64,000 nt of DNA from Girardia tigrina (lineage: Eukaryota; Platyhelminthes; Tricladida; Dugesiidae): the NCBI GenBank assembly GCA_001938485.1, contig MQRK01185281.1, positions 1,691-65,690 on the forward strand. Direction: 5' to 3'. The position numbers and the translations under genes were made by a program. Under the pieces are notes generated by a model. It saw nothing but the letters and a program-made list of their open reading frames with translations. It had not been told where the DNA came from and did not search any database. Positions 42,978 to 54,150 of this stretch are shown here, piece after piece (positions within the stretch are counted from its first letter, which is position 1; every line of letters begins with the position of its first letter).

Positions 42978-43633
42978 GTGCTGATGGCCGATAGCGTTGA
43001 CGGAGAGGTGTTGACGGCGCTCCTTCTCAGCCGGCTGGAACTTGGGCTACGGTTGCGCGCAGTGAAAGCGCCAAAGATTGACGACAGCGATCGCGGGGAT
43101 CATGTTCTGGGACAAGAGGCACATAAAAAAGATCGAGGACGTTCAGCTGCACGATTTTTGTCGGGCGCATATGATCAAGAGTCGGGTCGCTGCGAGGACA
43201 ATAACCGTTCGAGAAGCGAATCAAGGTACGCACGAGCGATCGAGAAGCTAATCGTGTGGAAGCGCGGGCGATCAAAAAGCGATTTGCAGGAATTTGAAAG
43301 GATAATCAAGGACGCCAATCCGATCAATTTCCGACGGGGAGTAGTGACAGCGAGGTGGCGAATCTGAGAGCGATATTGAAACCGGTGGCGACACCCAAGG
43401 GCATCGCACATGTGACGGCTATTTCAGTGAACGAAGACCGATCGATCGGCGATTTCATCCCGGAGGCGATCAAAAAGGTCGGGAATGAAAATCACGACCA
43501 AGAACGGCGAGATGCACCATGGCGAGATACGCTTGACAATGGAGGGAGTCAAGAGCTCATCTTTGAGCATATCAATCAAGTGAGTTCGCCGGATGAGATG
43601 GATCCGCTGCTGGAGAAGTGCGTGGACAAGTGA
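42978..43633 (+). CDS. GC-rich coding-like block of unknown origin
   Basis: Two overlapping plus-strand frames, 42978-43367 (129 codons) and 43355-43633 (92 codons), in a GC- and CpG-rich island. The first is basic: MLMADSVDGEVLTALLLS, RSRSESRYARAIEKLIVWK, SKSDLQEFERIIKDAN. The second reads ANLRAILKPVATPKGIAH, ISVNEDRSIGDFIPEAIK, ELIFEHINQVSSPDEMD. The frames overlap by about 13 bp in different phase, suggesting one disrupted gene or an unrecognised intron. Base and codon use differ sharply from the window. No domain recognised; it could be a decayed mobile-element ORF, a transferred gene or a fast-evolving host gene. Confidence 0.35.
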
Positions 43634-43784
43634 GTGGATCTAGTATGCAATATCAACGGGGAGCAACCTGCGATGAGTCTGGTGGTGATGGTGAGCGTGC
43701 TACTGGAGCAAGCAGAGAAACTGCTGCGAATGGGCGGTAGTATTAAAAATCGAGAGACTGGCGCAATTGATTTTTTTGGCTAGC

Positions 43785-44075
43785 ACGAGGGCCGAGTTGG
43801 GAACAGACCAAACTCGGTGATTCGGGACGCGGTCTAAAGGTCGCAATTTGATTTTATCTTTACCAATGGACTTCAGTGATTGACGGGTTTAATGTGGAAG
43901 GCCAGAATCGGGCATCACTGGGAAATTTGCGGTCGTAGGACTGCAGTTGAATTTTGGCGATGTACCGCGATTGCTGGGTTGAATGTCGAGGGCCAGGACA
44001 GGGCAGAATCCGGTGTCTTGCGGTGCGGTCTAAATGCCGCAAATTTAATTGGCTTACCACCCTTGCTGATGTAAT
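43785..44075. repeat. Three imperfect tandem repeats of about 97 bp
   Basis: Units share CGCGGTCTAAAGGTCGCAAT, GCGGTCGTAGGACTGCAGTT and GCGGTCTAAATGCCGCAAAT at about 43833, 43930 and 44028. They follow the GC-rich coding-like block directly. Confidence 0.6.
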
Positions 44076-44620
44076 GAACATACTTTGATGGCAGGAGGCG
44101 TGTGAGATATTATTCTCATTTGTTTTAATTCACTGAACCCAGTGAGAGTTTTTGATTTAAATATAACTTTTGCATTGTCTGCCGCTTGTTTTATTACACT
44201 CCACAATTAGATATAATATTTGGTTCTGTTTTACCAGATATAAAGTTTGTGCTTTCAAAAGATTTTTAAGAAGCCAACCTAAAATCACAAATAATTAACA
44301 GACATTTAGAATTGACCGAAATGTATTCGAGTTTAAAAACACGAAATTAGCGGAATGAGAGTATTTTGAGCCACAAAGAATTTGATAAAAGTGAAATTTT
44401 ACGCAAAAGTTAATAACCGATTTTTCTGAGGATCAAAGTCGATAATTTGACAGAAAATATGTATATATCGCTTGCTGCAGAATTCACATCGTCTTCATAA
44501 TATCGCTTCCGTCAATAAAATAATAATCTAATGTTTGGGCGACATTAACTTTGTTGACCACCGAAACGTTCCTTGGACAGACATAACATTACTGAGGACA
44601 TTGGTTATTATTTTCATCAT

Positions 44621-44702
44621 GCGAGGAACATTTTGAATGTTTGAACTATGTTGATTTGGAATTGTGTCGGTCCACCCAGAAGGCTGATTGATACTTTATT
44701 TC
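44621..44702 (+). repeat. Conserved upstream block of the small-ORF family, copy F
   Basis: GAGGAACATTTTGAATG, then GTTGATTTGGAATTGTGTC, CCACCCAG and AAGGCTGATTGATA. The usual ATG after CAG is AAG here. It lies 240 bp before the related ORF. Confidence 0.6.
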
Positions 44703-44941
44703 GTGTTACCTGCAAATATGCAATGTCTAAATTTATTTCTAATTTAAAATAATTGTAAAATTTGAAATAAGTTAATTAATTTTATTAAAAAATTTTAAAT
44801 AAATAAATTGAATTAAAATTTTTAAAATTATTTTTATTCATTTTAATTTTTAACCAATAAAATTTGTAGTATATATTTTAAATAATTATTCAATCTCCAT
44901 TTGCTCTGATAATTAGATTAAAGTCATTAATTAATTAGAAG

Positions 44942-45024
44942 ATGTAATTGTACGAAAGCTTTGACAAAGATTGTCCTGAAGATAATCAAACTTGTAATGT
45001 TAATTGGTGTTCCAATTAATTACC
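44942..45024 (+). pseudogene. Small Cys-containing ORF, dispersed family copy F (degenerate start)
   Basis: The sequence corresponding to copy E reads ATG-TAA-TTG followed by YESFDKDCPEDNQTC and NVNWCSN, then TAA. The stop directly after the ATG means it cannot start there unless TTG or an upstream exon is used. The match to copy E (YESLDKDCLEDNQNC) is clear at both DNA and protein level. Confidence 0.5.
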
Positions 45025-45859
45025 AAAAGTTAAAATTAAATTAGAGGAAAAGATACTTTCAATAAATTTGAAGTTGATGGTGTTAGCACATTGATGTTAG
45101 GATCAAAGGATTCGATCATCAGTGCTCACACAGCGCCCTCTGCCAGTAATTATCGAATTGTGAACACAAAATCTTAAAATTACTTACGTCAACTTTACTA
45201 TTCAAACACTTCTTTCTGTGTTGAGCAATAATAATATTATTTGAGAATTATTTTATAAATAATAAAATATTTTTTAATTTTTCGTACTATTAATACCACA
45301 TTCCAAAGATAAACCAAACAATTAAGATTTTATCTCCAAATAATACAAAAATAAATTTATTCAACGTTGCCAATTTATTCTCCGATTTTATTACATTTTC
45401 TGTGCCAAAGAAAGTAGGAAAATTAATAATATAAATAAAGAAATAATATTCCAAATAAAGTCAAGCCCCAGTTGGAATATCTCTGATCTTTACCAACAAA
45501 ATACGAACAGTTATTTAAATAAATTTTAATTAAATTAATAATTATTTTAATATTTCTTGGAAATTTTTCTTTAATGAAATAATATAAAAATGAAAAAAAA
45601 ATTCATTTATCAAAATTTATCATTTTGGTGATCATTTTGTCATATAACATTAATCCATTCATTAATTAATTTTTTAAAAAATAATTAAAATAATAAAAAA
45701 ATAAAATATAAAATTCTATAATATTTTATTACATATTTTTCAGAATTTTTTTTAATAATTTTTTGAGATTTACAATTTATCACAATTTTCCCTTTAAAAA
45801 TAATGTAACCGATGGTCAAAATATTACAAAATATTAATTTGTTATATTACATCGTCAAG

Positions 45860-46620
45860 TATGAAATTTTTAGAACTAAAGTCCAAGTTTATTGATAATT
45901 TGCCAATACGAATATTTCTGTGATTCATCAAAGTATGCGCACATATTATCGACTCACTTTTGCCTTTTGAATAGCAATCTGGTGGGCGAGAATCATTAAA
46001 TTCCTTGAAGACCATTTATACGGCATCTTCAGAATGAATTTATTTCCTATGAAAAACTTGTTTGAATTGAGGAAGAAATGGTAGACATCGAGGCTATGTC
46101 TGGTGAGTGTGGAGGATGATGCCGGAGTTCAAGTTTCTGTAGATTTTTCACGGTCTTAAGAGTAGTAGTTGAATTTCCATGATGTAAGTCGACCTGCTTA
46201 CAAAATACGGCTATTTTTCTTTGATTTTCTGCATCATATCGTCCAATTAGTTGCAGTATACACCTGCTTTGATTGACGAACCAGGTTTCATGAAGTCATA
46301 AAAGATTATACCTGTGGCAGATAACAAAGCACTCATCATCAGCTTCTTTTTAATAAATGTTGAGTTTCAGAATGTGTTTTGGTGCTTCATTCTTGTCAAC
46401 CCAGCTGGCTAAAAGTTTGCGATTCTCATATTTGATCCACTTTTCATGACAAGTGACAATTCGATTGAAAACGATATCACATTTATAATGAGAAAGCACC
46501 ATCAAGCAAGCACTCAAACGGTTTTTTGCTTTTCATTCAACTCATGTGGAATCCACTTATCCAACTTTTTCATTTTATTAATTTGAGACAATAGTTCGAA
46601 TATCGGACTTTTCCTTTTTT
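45860..46620 (-). mobile_element. Mariner relic (SETMAR-like transposase group)
   Basis: Minus strand reads KKLDKWVPHELNEKQKN, CDIVFNRIVTCHEKWIKYEN (the first catalytic Asp of TCDEKW is His), SWVDKNEAPKHILKLN, KKKLMMSALLSATGIIF, YCNQLIGRYDAENQRK, HHPPHSPDIAS. This is the order of mariner transposases of the human Hsmar/SETMAR type. Decayed, with the N- and C-terminal ends missing. Confidence 0.7.
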
Positions 46621-47277
46621 AAAATAATGATTATCAAATAAGTTGTCAATAATTTTACTTTTTATAGATGTGCTCACTAGCCAAGATGTGTATTAAACAA
46701 AAACCTGAGTCACTAAATGTGAAGTCCTTGTCACATTATAACTATTTGAATTTATTGTGATCATGCCTACAAATTCAATAGTCGACAACCTAATCATTCG
46801 GATAAATATAATTAGGGGACAGCAACCCCCCTCGGTCTCTCCCTATTTCTATATCATAATCTACCGGAATCGATAAGAAAAATGAAGTTTTATTTATTTA
46901 TTATTAATTGTTTTATATTTTTTAAAAATCTCCTTCGTCGAGTGATTGAAAGGAAGACATTGCTGAACTCTGCGCAGAGTCCCAGAGAGAGATGCCCACA
47001 AACAATTGACAAACAATCAATCAGAGAATCTCTCCCTTCAATCCAAACAATTAAATCGTATTTCTCCCATCCCATTCTCCCAAACAATTTGTAATTGTAG
47101 TTTCTCGGCCCATTCAACGACAAATCTGAAAAAGAATAACAGATTAAGAAAGAAGAGAAAGTTCTAAATGAAACTGGTTTGTCGAGCAGCTACAGCCTCA
47201 TTCCTATTTCTTACTTCATCAATATTGATATGTTTCCCACCTGCAATGTGTCCTCGGGAGATCGGTTGATCGATGGA

Positions 47278-47331
47278 TGATTCTGATAATGATGATGATA
47301 ACAATAATAGTAGTAATAATAATAATGGACT
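47278..47331. repeat. GAT/AAT trinucleotide microsatellite
   Basis: GATGATTCTGATAATGATG and TAGTAATAATAATAATGG runs upstream of the GPCR gene, probably in its 5' flank or UTR. Confidence 0.7.
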
Positions 47332-47474
47332 CGGTTGATTGAGATAGAGATGGAGTGTTGTTGGCGTTGCAGCGCGTGGGAGGATTCTTCTGCCGGTGGA
47401 GGCCAATCACATCTCTTCTGCCACTCTCTCGCTGACAAGCAATCTTTCTCACATTTTCCCTTAGTTTTGTTTTC

Positions 47475-49015
47475 ATGGCTTATCCTTTTGATTTCAATGC
47501 GAGCAGTAACAAGTCATTAGAGAAATATCAATGGCCTTTCCTGGGTTTATTTATCATACCTCTGTGCACAATCTGGGGTAATGCCCTCGTATGCGTCTCG
47601 GTGTTCATTGAAAAGAGATTGCAAAATAGATTCAATTTTTTTCTGGTGTCTCTAGCGATCAGTGATTTGCTTTGCGCCCTGCTCGTCATGCCGGTGTCCG
47701 CGTGGAATATGGTGAACAGTAAGTCCCTCGCTTTTCTATGCTCTTTCCAGGTCACATTGATCTCATTTCAGGTAATAACCTAAGTAATGTCCCTCGAGGA
47801 ATCTGCCTCGCCTGGTACAGTCTCGATGTGTTCTTTACGTCGACAACTATCATTCACTTATGCTCAATTTCATTAGACCGATATTTCGTGTTAAATAATC
47901 CTTTAAAGTATCACAACACTCGCGTTCGATCATCATTACCTCTTAAAATTAGCATCGCCTGGCTTATTCCATTCTGTATTGCTTGTCCTTTATTTATATT
48001 TGCTTTGAGACTAGATAATAGTGCTATGGGACCTATCCAAAAACAATCGCCCGAAGAGAAGTCCTTATGGAATCAAACGATGTTTCTCCAGTCGGACTCT
48101 TACAAAGGATGTGGGCCTCATAACGTCTATTTCATCATAATCGCGACCGTCACAACATTTGTGTTGCCTCTCATGATCATGATAGTTACGTATATTCTCA
48201 CTGTTTGTTCAATCATCCGCCAGACAAACCAAGCGCGCCAGAATCTCTATCCGGACCAATCTGTCCTAAAGTCCAAACCTCATACGCATATTAGGATCAC
48301 TGACGATAGTCAATCAATGAACGATACAACAAATAGTATAGAAAACGTCTCGTACTCCTTGATCACGGTTGATGACAACAAGTACTTGAGCCACTCCTCT
48401 CTCAGCATTAATTCGTTTGACTCTCCCTCGAAAAGAGATTCTTTTAAAATTCCTTCTCGTCACAATAAAGAATTCAAAATCCATTTGAATGTTCCTCCGG
48501 CGGTTGAAATTCGACGAAGCTTCGATTTCACCCCGAAAGGAAACTGTATCATTAAAAAACAATCGTCCTTGTCGGAAAAGAGTTTCAATAGCTTCAGAAG
48601 TACCTTGAAAATGAGTCCGTCCCATTACGTCAGTGAATTGTCCAACAAGAAAAGCTTTTCGAGCTCCTTTCGAATTCACAAACAATCAAGAAACAGCGCC
48701 AAGCGAACTTTGGCCGCTATGAATTCGGGAAAGAAAGCCGTTCAAGTTCTTGGAATACTTTTTGCTCTATTCCTTCTTTGTTATTTGCCTTTCTTCGTGA
48801 TTTACCTGCTGGACTTCTTCTGCACCCGGTGTCAAAGCATGACCGGACCTTTAGTTCCGAAAACCGAGTGGATAGGCTATTCAGCCTCAATGCTGAACCC
48901 GATCGTATATCACATCTTCAACCCGACATTCAGAAACACCTTCAACCGCCTCATGAGGGGTCAGTGCTACAAGGTTCGCAAGGCGATCTCCACAAACACA
49001 AAAGCGTATGTTTGA
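47475..49015 (+). CDS. 5-HT2-like biogenic amine GPCR, two exons
   Basis: A seven-helix class A receptor of the plasma membrane, 495 residues over exons 47475-47718 and 47772-49015 joined by a 53-bp GT-AG intron (GTAAGT...TTTCAG) that restores the frame. The N-terminus has two N-glycosylation motifs (NAS, NKS). Visible landmarks: GNALV in TM1, SLAISD in TM2, C93, the amine-binding Asp D100 in SLDVFF, SLDRY at the TM3 end (R118), a Trp in TM4, an ECL2 Cys, and N457-P-I-V-Y461 in TM7. EKRLQN, LVMPVS and SLDVFF...HLCSISLDRY favour 5-HT2 over dopamine receptors. The third intracellular loop is long (about 231-400) and Ser-rich. In TM6 the toggle-switch Trp before PFF is Tyr (Y419 in CYLPFF), unusual for amine receptors. 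The start was chosen at the first ATG before the glycosylated tail. Intact. Confidence 0.85.
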
Positions 49016-49075
49016 TTAGTTGACCGCAAAGAGAACAAAAACGGTTTTGTTTTAACAATCGTGATCTGTAAATTG

Positions 49076-49081
49076 AATAAA
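49076..49081 (+). terminator. Polyadenylation signal of the GPCR gene
   Basis: AATAAA 61 bp after the GPCR stop codon. Confidence 0.6.
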
Positions 49082-49441
49082 TAATGTTTCATGTCAACTG
49101 CTGTATCAACTTACATAGCGTAATTACCGAGCGTCATTCCCGATCCAAATAAGGAGAGTGCTCAAGAATCCTTCCGTCCCTTTCGACGGTTTACTATTTC
49201 AGTTCCCTAAGACCTAATCAACCAAAAAAAGATAATTAACTAATTAATTAAGTAATATTTTCCCTATTTTCCTTTTGCATTTCTTTCTGTGTGACTCCTC
49301 CTCTTTTGGAAACAGAGAAACTTGAAAATAATTTGTTGCGGGTCGACCATCTCAACGAGGGAAAGATGATATCCAGCAATGGTCGAGTGGGGAATGTTCT
49401 AAAATTGTTTTTGTTATTTTCTTTCCCTTTTTGTGCTGAAA

Positions 49442-49502
49442 TAGCAAGAGTAGGAGGACGGAGGAGTGAGGAGGAGAAGAAAGAAGGAGAAAGAAGGAGG
49501 AC
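49442..49502. repeat. Polypurine tract
   Basis: About 60 bp almost entirely G and A on the plus strand, rich in GGAGGA and AGAAGA, downstream of the GPCR gene. Confidence 0.75.
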
Positions 49503-50100
49503 ATCTATACGTATAATTATCAGCTCCCAACGCGGTGTCCTCTAATATCTTTAATTACTCAGCTTCCTGAATGCGGGACCGTTTCCGAATGATCTGACTC
49601 TTTAATTGTCCCTTGATTCCCATGTCTCTTTCTCCATTCTTTCTCTCTTTCCCTTCTTGCTTCACTTGCGCGATTTGAGTTCGAGAATTAATCTGTTGTG
49701 CTAATTGATCCATCGGAACGGAAAGTTCTCACAACATTCTCTTTGCCAAATCAATCCACCATAAATTCTCACAAATAATTGTCTTTCTTGAAAACAGATT
49801 AATTAATTATTAATTAATTAACGTTATTTAAAAAAACAACCACAAAATCGTTAGAGAAGAGAAACAGAAAAATTATTTATAATTATTTAATTATTTCTTT
49901 CATTAATTTATATTAATCGTTTACAAAGATAATCTAAAATTTATTTTAATTAAATTAATTAATTGAATAAATAAGTTAATTAAAATTGTAAATAATTATA
50001 TAAATAAGATATCTGGTATTCGATAAATGTCTTTTAAAAGATTGTTCAATGAAATATGGGGAGATCGAATTGGGGAAGTATTTGCGATCCGAGGGACATA

Positions 50101-50136
50101 ACCTGGTTAGGGGGGCGGGAGAGGACGGAGGGGCGG
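50101..50136 (+). other. G-rich tract
   Basis: GGTTAGGGGGGCGGGAGAGG followed by further GG/GGGG runs; potential G-quadruplex on the plus strand. Confidence 0.5.
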
Positions 50137-50478
50137 ACCGATCTGTGCACGAATCTGTGAATAAACAACCGTATTTCGCTTTCGCCTCTTTCATGAAGCG
50201 AAAATAAACATTTGCAAAAGCAGTTCTTCGTTGGGGCCATGTGGCCAGCACAGATTCGCAATGTATTTTTGACGAATATTTCCGTGGGAAAACGGGATCA
50301 CCCTAATTAGCTGTGGGGATGTAAACCGTCTGGAGGGGGTATATTTTTGTTTTGTGTTTTCAGTCTCATTATTCAACAATAAATGAAAGTAATAATTATT
50401 GATCAGCTTCAATCCGGATGAAAGTTTTATATTAAAAACAATTTCCATACTTTAAAAAATATATTTCAAGACAATATA

Positions 50479-50505
50479 TTTCGACGGATCAACCGTCATC
50501 TTCAG
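50479..50505 (-). ncRNA. Hammerhead ribozyme-like core
   Basis: Minus strand: CTGAAGA, stem-loop GACGG-TTGAT-CCGTC, GAAA, then TATATT...AATATA that can form stem III. It fits CUGANGA...GAAA without mismatch. Stem I was not confirmed. Confidence 0.55.
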
Positions 50506-51115
50506 GGCACTGATAATCTATTTCCTTGTTTGCAAATGGCATGGAATCACGCTAAAACATCATTAGATATTAATAATATGCCTAAATATTGATTGATTGT
50601 ACCTTATTTTGAAGGATTTATAAACTTTAAAAATGCATTGCTAAAAGCAACTAACAATGAATTAAATGTAAAATTATATCACGATCTCATAAAATTCAAA
50701 ATATGTTCAGTAATAAATCTATTACACCTTTAACACTTTGTTCTGATATTGTTTATGAATATAAATGTAATGGGTGCGATGCCACATACATTGGAGAGAC
50801 TGCCCGTCATCTCTGTTAACGAATTCAAGAACATGGTCGAAAAGAGAGTAAGAGTAATATTGCAGAACATAGTAAAAAATGTAAATGTGATGTTAAAATT
50901 GGTAATTTCAAAATTCTGTGTAAGCATTTTGACAGTTATTGGGAGAGAGTGTCGTGTGAAGCATTGTTAATTAGGTCACGTTGCCCTAAAACCAATGTTC
51001 AATCGGCAGTCTCAACAACTTATTGAGAATTTTTGATTAGCATGATTTCATGCAATCGATTACATAATTATTATTTTACACTTATGCAAAGGTGAATTAA
51101 TTATTAATCAATGAC

Positions 51116-51142
51116 CTGAAGATGACGGTAGATCCGTCGAGA
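51116..51142 (+). ncRNA. Hammerhead ribozyme-like core, one core mismatch
   Basis: Plus strand: CTGAAGA, stem-loop GACGG-TAGAT-CCGTC, then GAGA where GAAA is expected. About 90% like the inverted copy at 50479-50505. Confidence 0.45.
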
Positions 51143-51199
51143 TATGTTTTATGTACAAATTTTGTTTGTAATAAGAAGTAACATCATTAAATTTATTTG

Positions 51200-53150
51200 C
51201 ATTGAGAATATTTTATCATATTTCGATTTAGAAAGCTTAAATGACTCCCGAGAAGGGTTTATCATTGAGTTATATCCGGATTAATGGACTTCCGGTCAAC
51301 CATAAATCAAGAATAATTTGATCTGAGATTATGAAACAAATAATCCCAGAAAGAAGGGGAGAAAATTTCTCTTGTAGGAACGCCCGCCCATCTGCGTCAT
51401 TACACTGTTGAAACATTCTTCTCCTTCCTCTCAAGGTTATCAAAAATGATTTGTTTCAATTGAGATCAAACAGCGCCTTATAAATGTTGAAGAGAATAAT
51501 TTAAGAGAATGTATTTATTGTTGAATATTCTGTCGTATTCCGTTAGACAGATAATTGACAATCATTAGTCGTGGCAGTCTTCTAAGGCCCAGTGGAAGGG
51601 GGGGTAGGGCGGGTTGGCGGGGGTCGGGAGAGAGCGGTTTATTTCCGCTAAGGTCGGTGTACCGAGCAGAAAAACAAAATTCATATCTCATTTTTTCTAC
51701 ACAATTATTTCAGTAATTTGTAATGATATTTTAATAATTAATTAATTGTCATAGGAAAATTAATCAAAAGAAAATAATTATTTCTTTATTAATTTTTCAT
51801 ACATAAAAATAATATAATTATTTTTCAAATTTTACTCAATTTCTATTAGAAATTCTCATTCTCAGCGCATTCCTGTTCGTTCTCCAAGTCCGCGGATATG
51901 TGTGGCAATCATTCTGCAAGGTGACCCCCTCAATCTGGGGCTCCTGGCTCTATTTTCAAACTAATTTGTTAAATTGATCACCCCCCAGTACATAAATTAC
52001 TGATTTATAAATTGTTTTAAGAGAGTATAGAAAATAAAATACAGATACATATGGAGAACCAAGTTCCAAGATCTGAATACAATCTTCTTCTGTCTCTTCC
52101 TTCGCTACTTTTTAACTTCTATCACAATGTTTCCTTAAATATAAGCTCGATTCGTGAAGTGGAATTTTATTAAATATTTAAAATGATAAGAGACACTATT
52201 AAGTCTATGAGTGAAAGGTCGAAGAACCTTTATTGAACAAGTTAGGAACAAGTTAGCAAAGATCGATCCACGTCTCCAGTTTGAGTCCACACCAACTCAA
52301 GGGCACTGAAATCCTCTTCCGTTAGGTTCAAAGAAGGTCTAAAAATTATAGATGTCAAATCGTTATCATTCGAATCTCAGAGGGTTTAGAATGAGAATAT
52401 TTCCTTATCAAAAGAATCCAAATGTATCAAATCATGAAAAATCATTCAATGAGAAAGACTTACAAATTCTCCACAATTTCAACTTGTCATTCGACCCCCC
52501 TAGCTTATACCCTAGATTATACCCTGAAAATGAAGACACAGGTATAATCTTAAGTACAAGCCTAAGTCTTTGACAAATGACTCGAGCAATAATCTTAGAT
52601 CCAAAGAGTCAACAAGTCGAGGGCAATGTTTATAAAATTTAATTTTTGAATAAAAAAATTGAAATTTCTCATGGAAAAGACCTTCACGGCGATGAGATGC
52701 TTCATCAAGGAATCCTTCCATAGCAAAGATATGTAAAGGATGTCCTACTCTTGAAATATCCTCCATCTGATTCTTTAATTCATTGATGCATTTGTAAGAA
52801 CCCTTTGCTCAACAGTAGAGACGAAGCAACAATGAGAAGCAACTGCTGGCACCGTGACCGGATCAGACGGCTCTCAACCGTAAAACGAGTCTTTACTGCG
52901 TAACCTATACTGAAGTGTCCGCGAAAGATATTAATCTCATCATTGCATAACCTCGAAGATTATCTATGACAATTTGCGAACGCGGTTACGCAATCCGCAC
53001 GTCGTAATCCGTTAGTTAACATTAATTTGTTCTCTTTTATAAAAGATGATCGAGGGCGACTTGAATTCCTCACTCAATTAGTAAAGTTGTACCGACAGTG
53101 AAAAAGGAACTCAAAAATCAAAATAATCGACCCCACGTTTGCCAACAAGG
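51200..53150. other. No recognisable gene; contains one strong G-quadruplex motif
   Basis: Mostly AT-rich with short frames. A 73-codon plus-strand frame at 52352 (RMRIFPYQKNPNVSNHEK) has no recognisable family. See the separate G-rich entry at 51594-51632. Confidence 0.4.
51594..51632 (+). other. Strong G-quadruplex motif
   Basis: Runs of GGGGGGG, GGG, GGG, GGGGG and GGG separated by loops of 1-5 bases. This satisfies the standard four-run pattern on the plus strand. Confidence 0.65.
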
Positions 53151-53170
53151 TTTGAAAAAACAAAAATAAA

Positions 53171-53210
53171 TTGTAGGCCCCCTACCGCCCCCTCCGATCC
53201 CCCCCTCTCG
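53171..53210 (-). other. C-rich tract, potential quadruplex on the minus strand
   Basis: CCCCCTACCGCCCCCTCC followed by CCCCCCC. Three long C runs within 40 bp; a fourth run requires splitting the longest. Confidence 0.4.
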
Positions 53211-53552
53211 GAAGTCGCACCTATACCGTCCCGCCTGGCGGAGGGCGCAAAATTAGTTCTTCTTAACCACAAGTTTATATTGACTTCATAAATGCCATTA
53301 GAGCAGTTGTAATGTGATAATAAAAAGTAATGGATGCTGGGTAAAGACTAATTGCAGTCGACGGTGACGGATATATCTAACCGGATGCTTGATGCCTGCC
53401 TCTATACAATGATCGCCTCTCCCTCTCCCATCCCTCGTTGTCCTGACGACGTACCTCAATCTACAGAATCTCAGCAGAATTCCCATACAAATACTCAACG
53501 AATTTGTTGTACTGATAAAATAATTAAATTTCACTATAATTTATTGAAATTA

Positions 53553-53753
53553 TTATAATAATAAGAAGCCGTCGACGGTTGGTCGGACCGAGTCTCTGGG
53601 AAGTCTGGCTGAGGGGGGATTGCTGGGTTCTCTGACGCTTCTTTCGTAAAGATCCTCGGCTTTCTGTGCGTTTGAAAGACAACTCATTATGACGGAGACA
53701 GTTTTCGGGATTCTCCGGCTAATTTCGATCCCCAATAATACAGCAAAGACGTC
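53553..53753 (-). CDS. Probable 3'-terminal exon of an unassigned host gene
   Basis: An acceptor (TTCGTTTCTAG) is followed in phase 0 by 66 codons: DVFAVLLGIEISRRIPK, TVSVIMSCLSNAQKAEDL, YERSVREPSNPPSARLP, VRPTVDGFLLL, TAA. Protein-like; no family recognised. It may be the last exon of the gene whose exon lies at 53791-54150, although the frames do not join through an obvious intron. Confidence 0.4.
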   Translation of the reverse strand, partial: DVFAVLLGIEISRRIPKTVSVIMSCLSNAQKAEDLYERSVREPSNPPSARLPRDSVRPTVDGFLLL

Positions 53754-53790
53754 CTAGAAACGAAGATTAAACAAATAATTACTAATTAAT

Positions 53791-54150
53791 TCATTTGGGA
53801 AAGAAAATCTCATTTCTTTCTCTAGAGTTAATTAAAACGGGCGTCGATAAAAATAGATTCTTGCTTGACAAAGAGTCGCGCGACAGCGATGTTCCTGCCG
53901 CCGGATTCAGCCGAAGAAAGCAGTTTGGTAAGTGCTCCTTATACGTGTTAATATCGCTAGGAGAAGCCAGAAATTTCGTACAATCAGCACGATCTTGTTG
54001 TCGTCTCGCATTCATATGCAAATTCTGCTCCTCAGTTCTTTTAATACCGACGATTTCTGTTTTCTTTTGTCCCATCGAGCAGCTAGCCGAGAACAATAGG
54101 CCATCATCAATTATGCCATACAGCCCATCGGATTTGTTGACTGAGGGAAT
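53791..54150 (-). CDS. Unassigned host coding exon
   Basis: The minus-strand frame open from about 54150 reads DGIPSVNKSDGLYGIIDD, LLFSASCSMGQKKTEIV, NARRQQDRADCTKFLASP, HLPNCFLRLNPAAGT and stops at 53791. The first Met (MGQKK) lies 35 codons in, so an upstream exon is possible. The opposite strand is also open (123 codons from 53795) but reads as less natural protein. Confidence 0.35.
   Translation of the reverse strand: MPSVNKSDGLYGIIDDGLLFSASCSMGQKKTEIVGIKRTEEQNLHMNARRQQDRADCTKFLASPSDINTYKEHLPNCFLRLNPAAGTSLSRDSLSSKNLFLSTPVLINSRERNEIFFPK

Larger units (their letters stand above)
50479..51142 (+). mobile_element. Penelope-like element 3' fragment between inverted hammerhead-like motifs
   Basis: The plus-strand reading gives the linker PYFEGFINFKNALLKATN, then the GIY-YIG endonuclease: VYEYKCNGCDATYIGET, RIQEHGRKESKSNIAEH, NFKILCKHFDSYWERVS, CEALLIRSRCPKTNVQ. 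This order (reverse transcriptase linker, then a Cys-containing GIY-YIG domain) is specific to Penelope-like elements. The polymerase part is missing and the reading is broken in a few places. Hammerhead-like cores flank it in opposite orientations (50479-50505 minus, 51116-51142 plus), as inverted terminal copies would. Confidence 0.7.

Noticed and set aside
47211-47476. Poly-Tyr, poly-Ile and poly-Leu minus-strand frames
   Set aside because: They come from the trinucleotide microsatellite upstream of the GPCR.
48314-48685. 123-codon minus-strand frame inside the GPCR
   Set aside because: Shadow of the intracellular loop 3 coding sequence.
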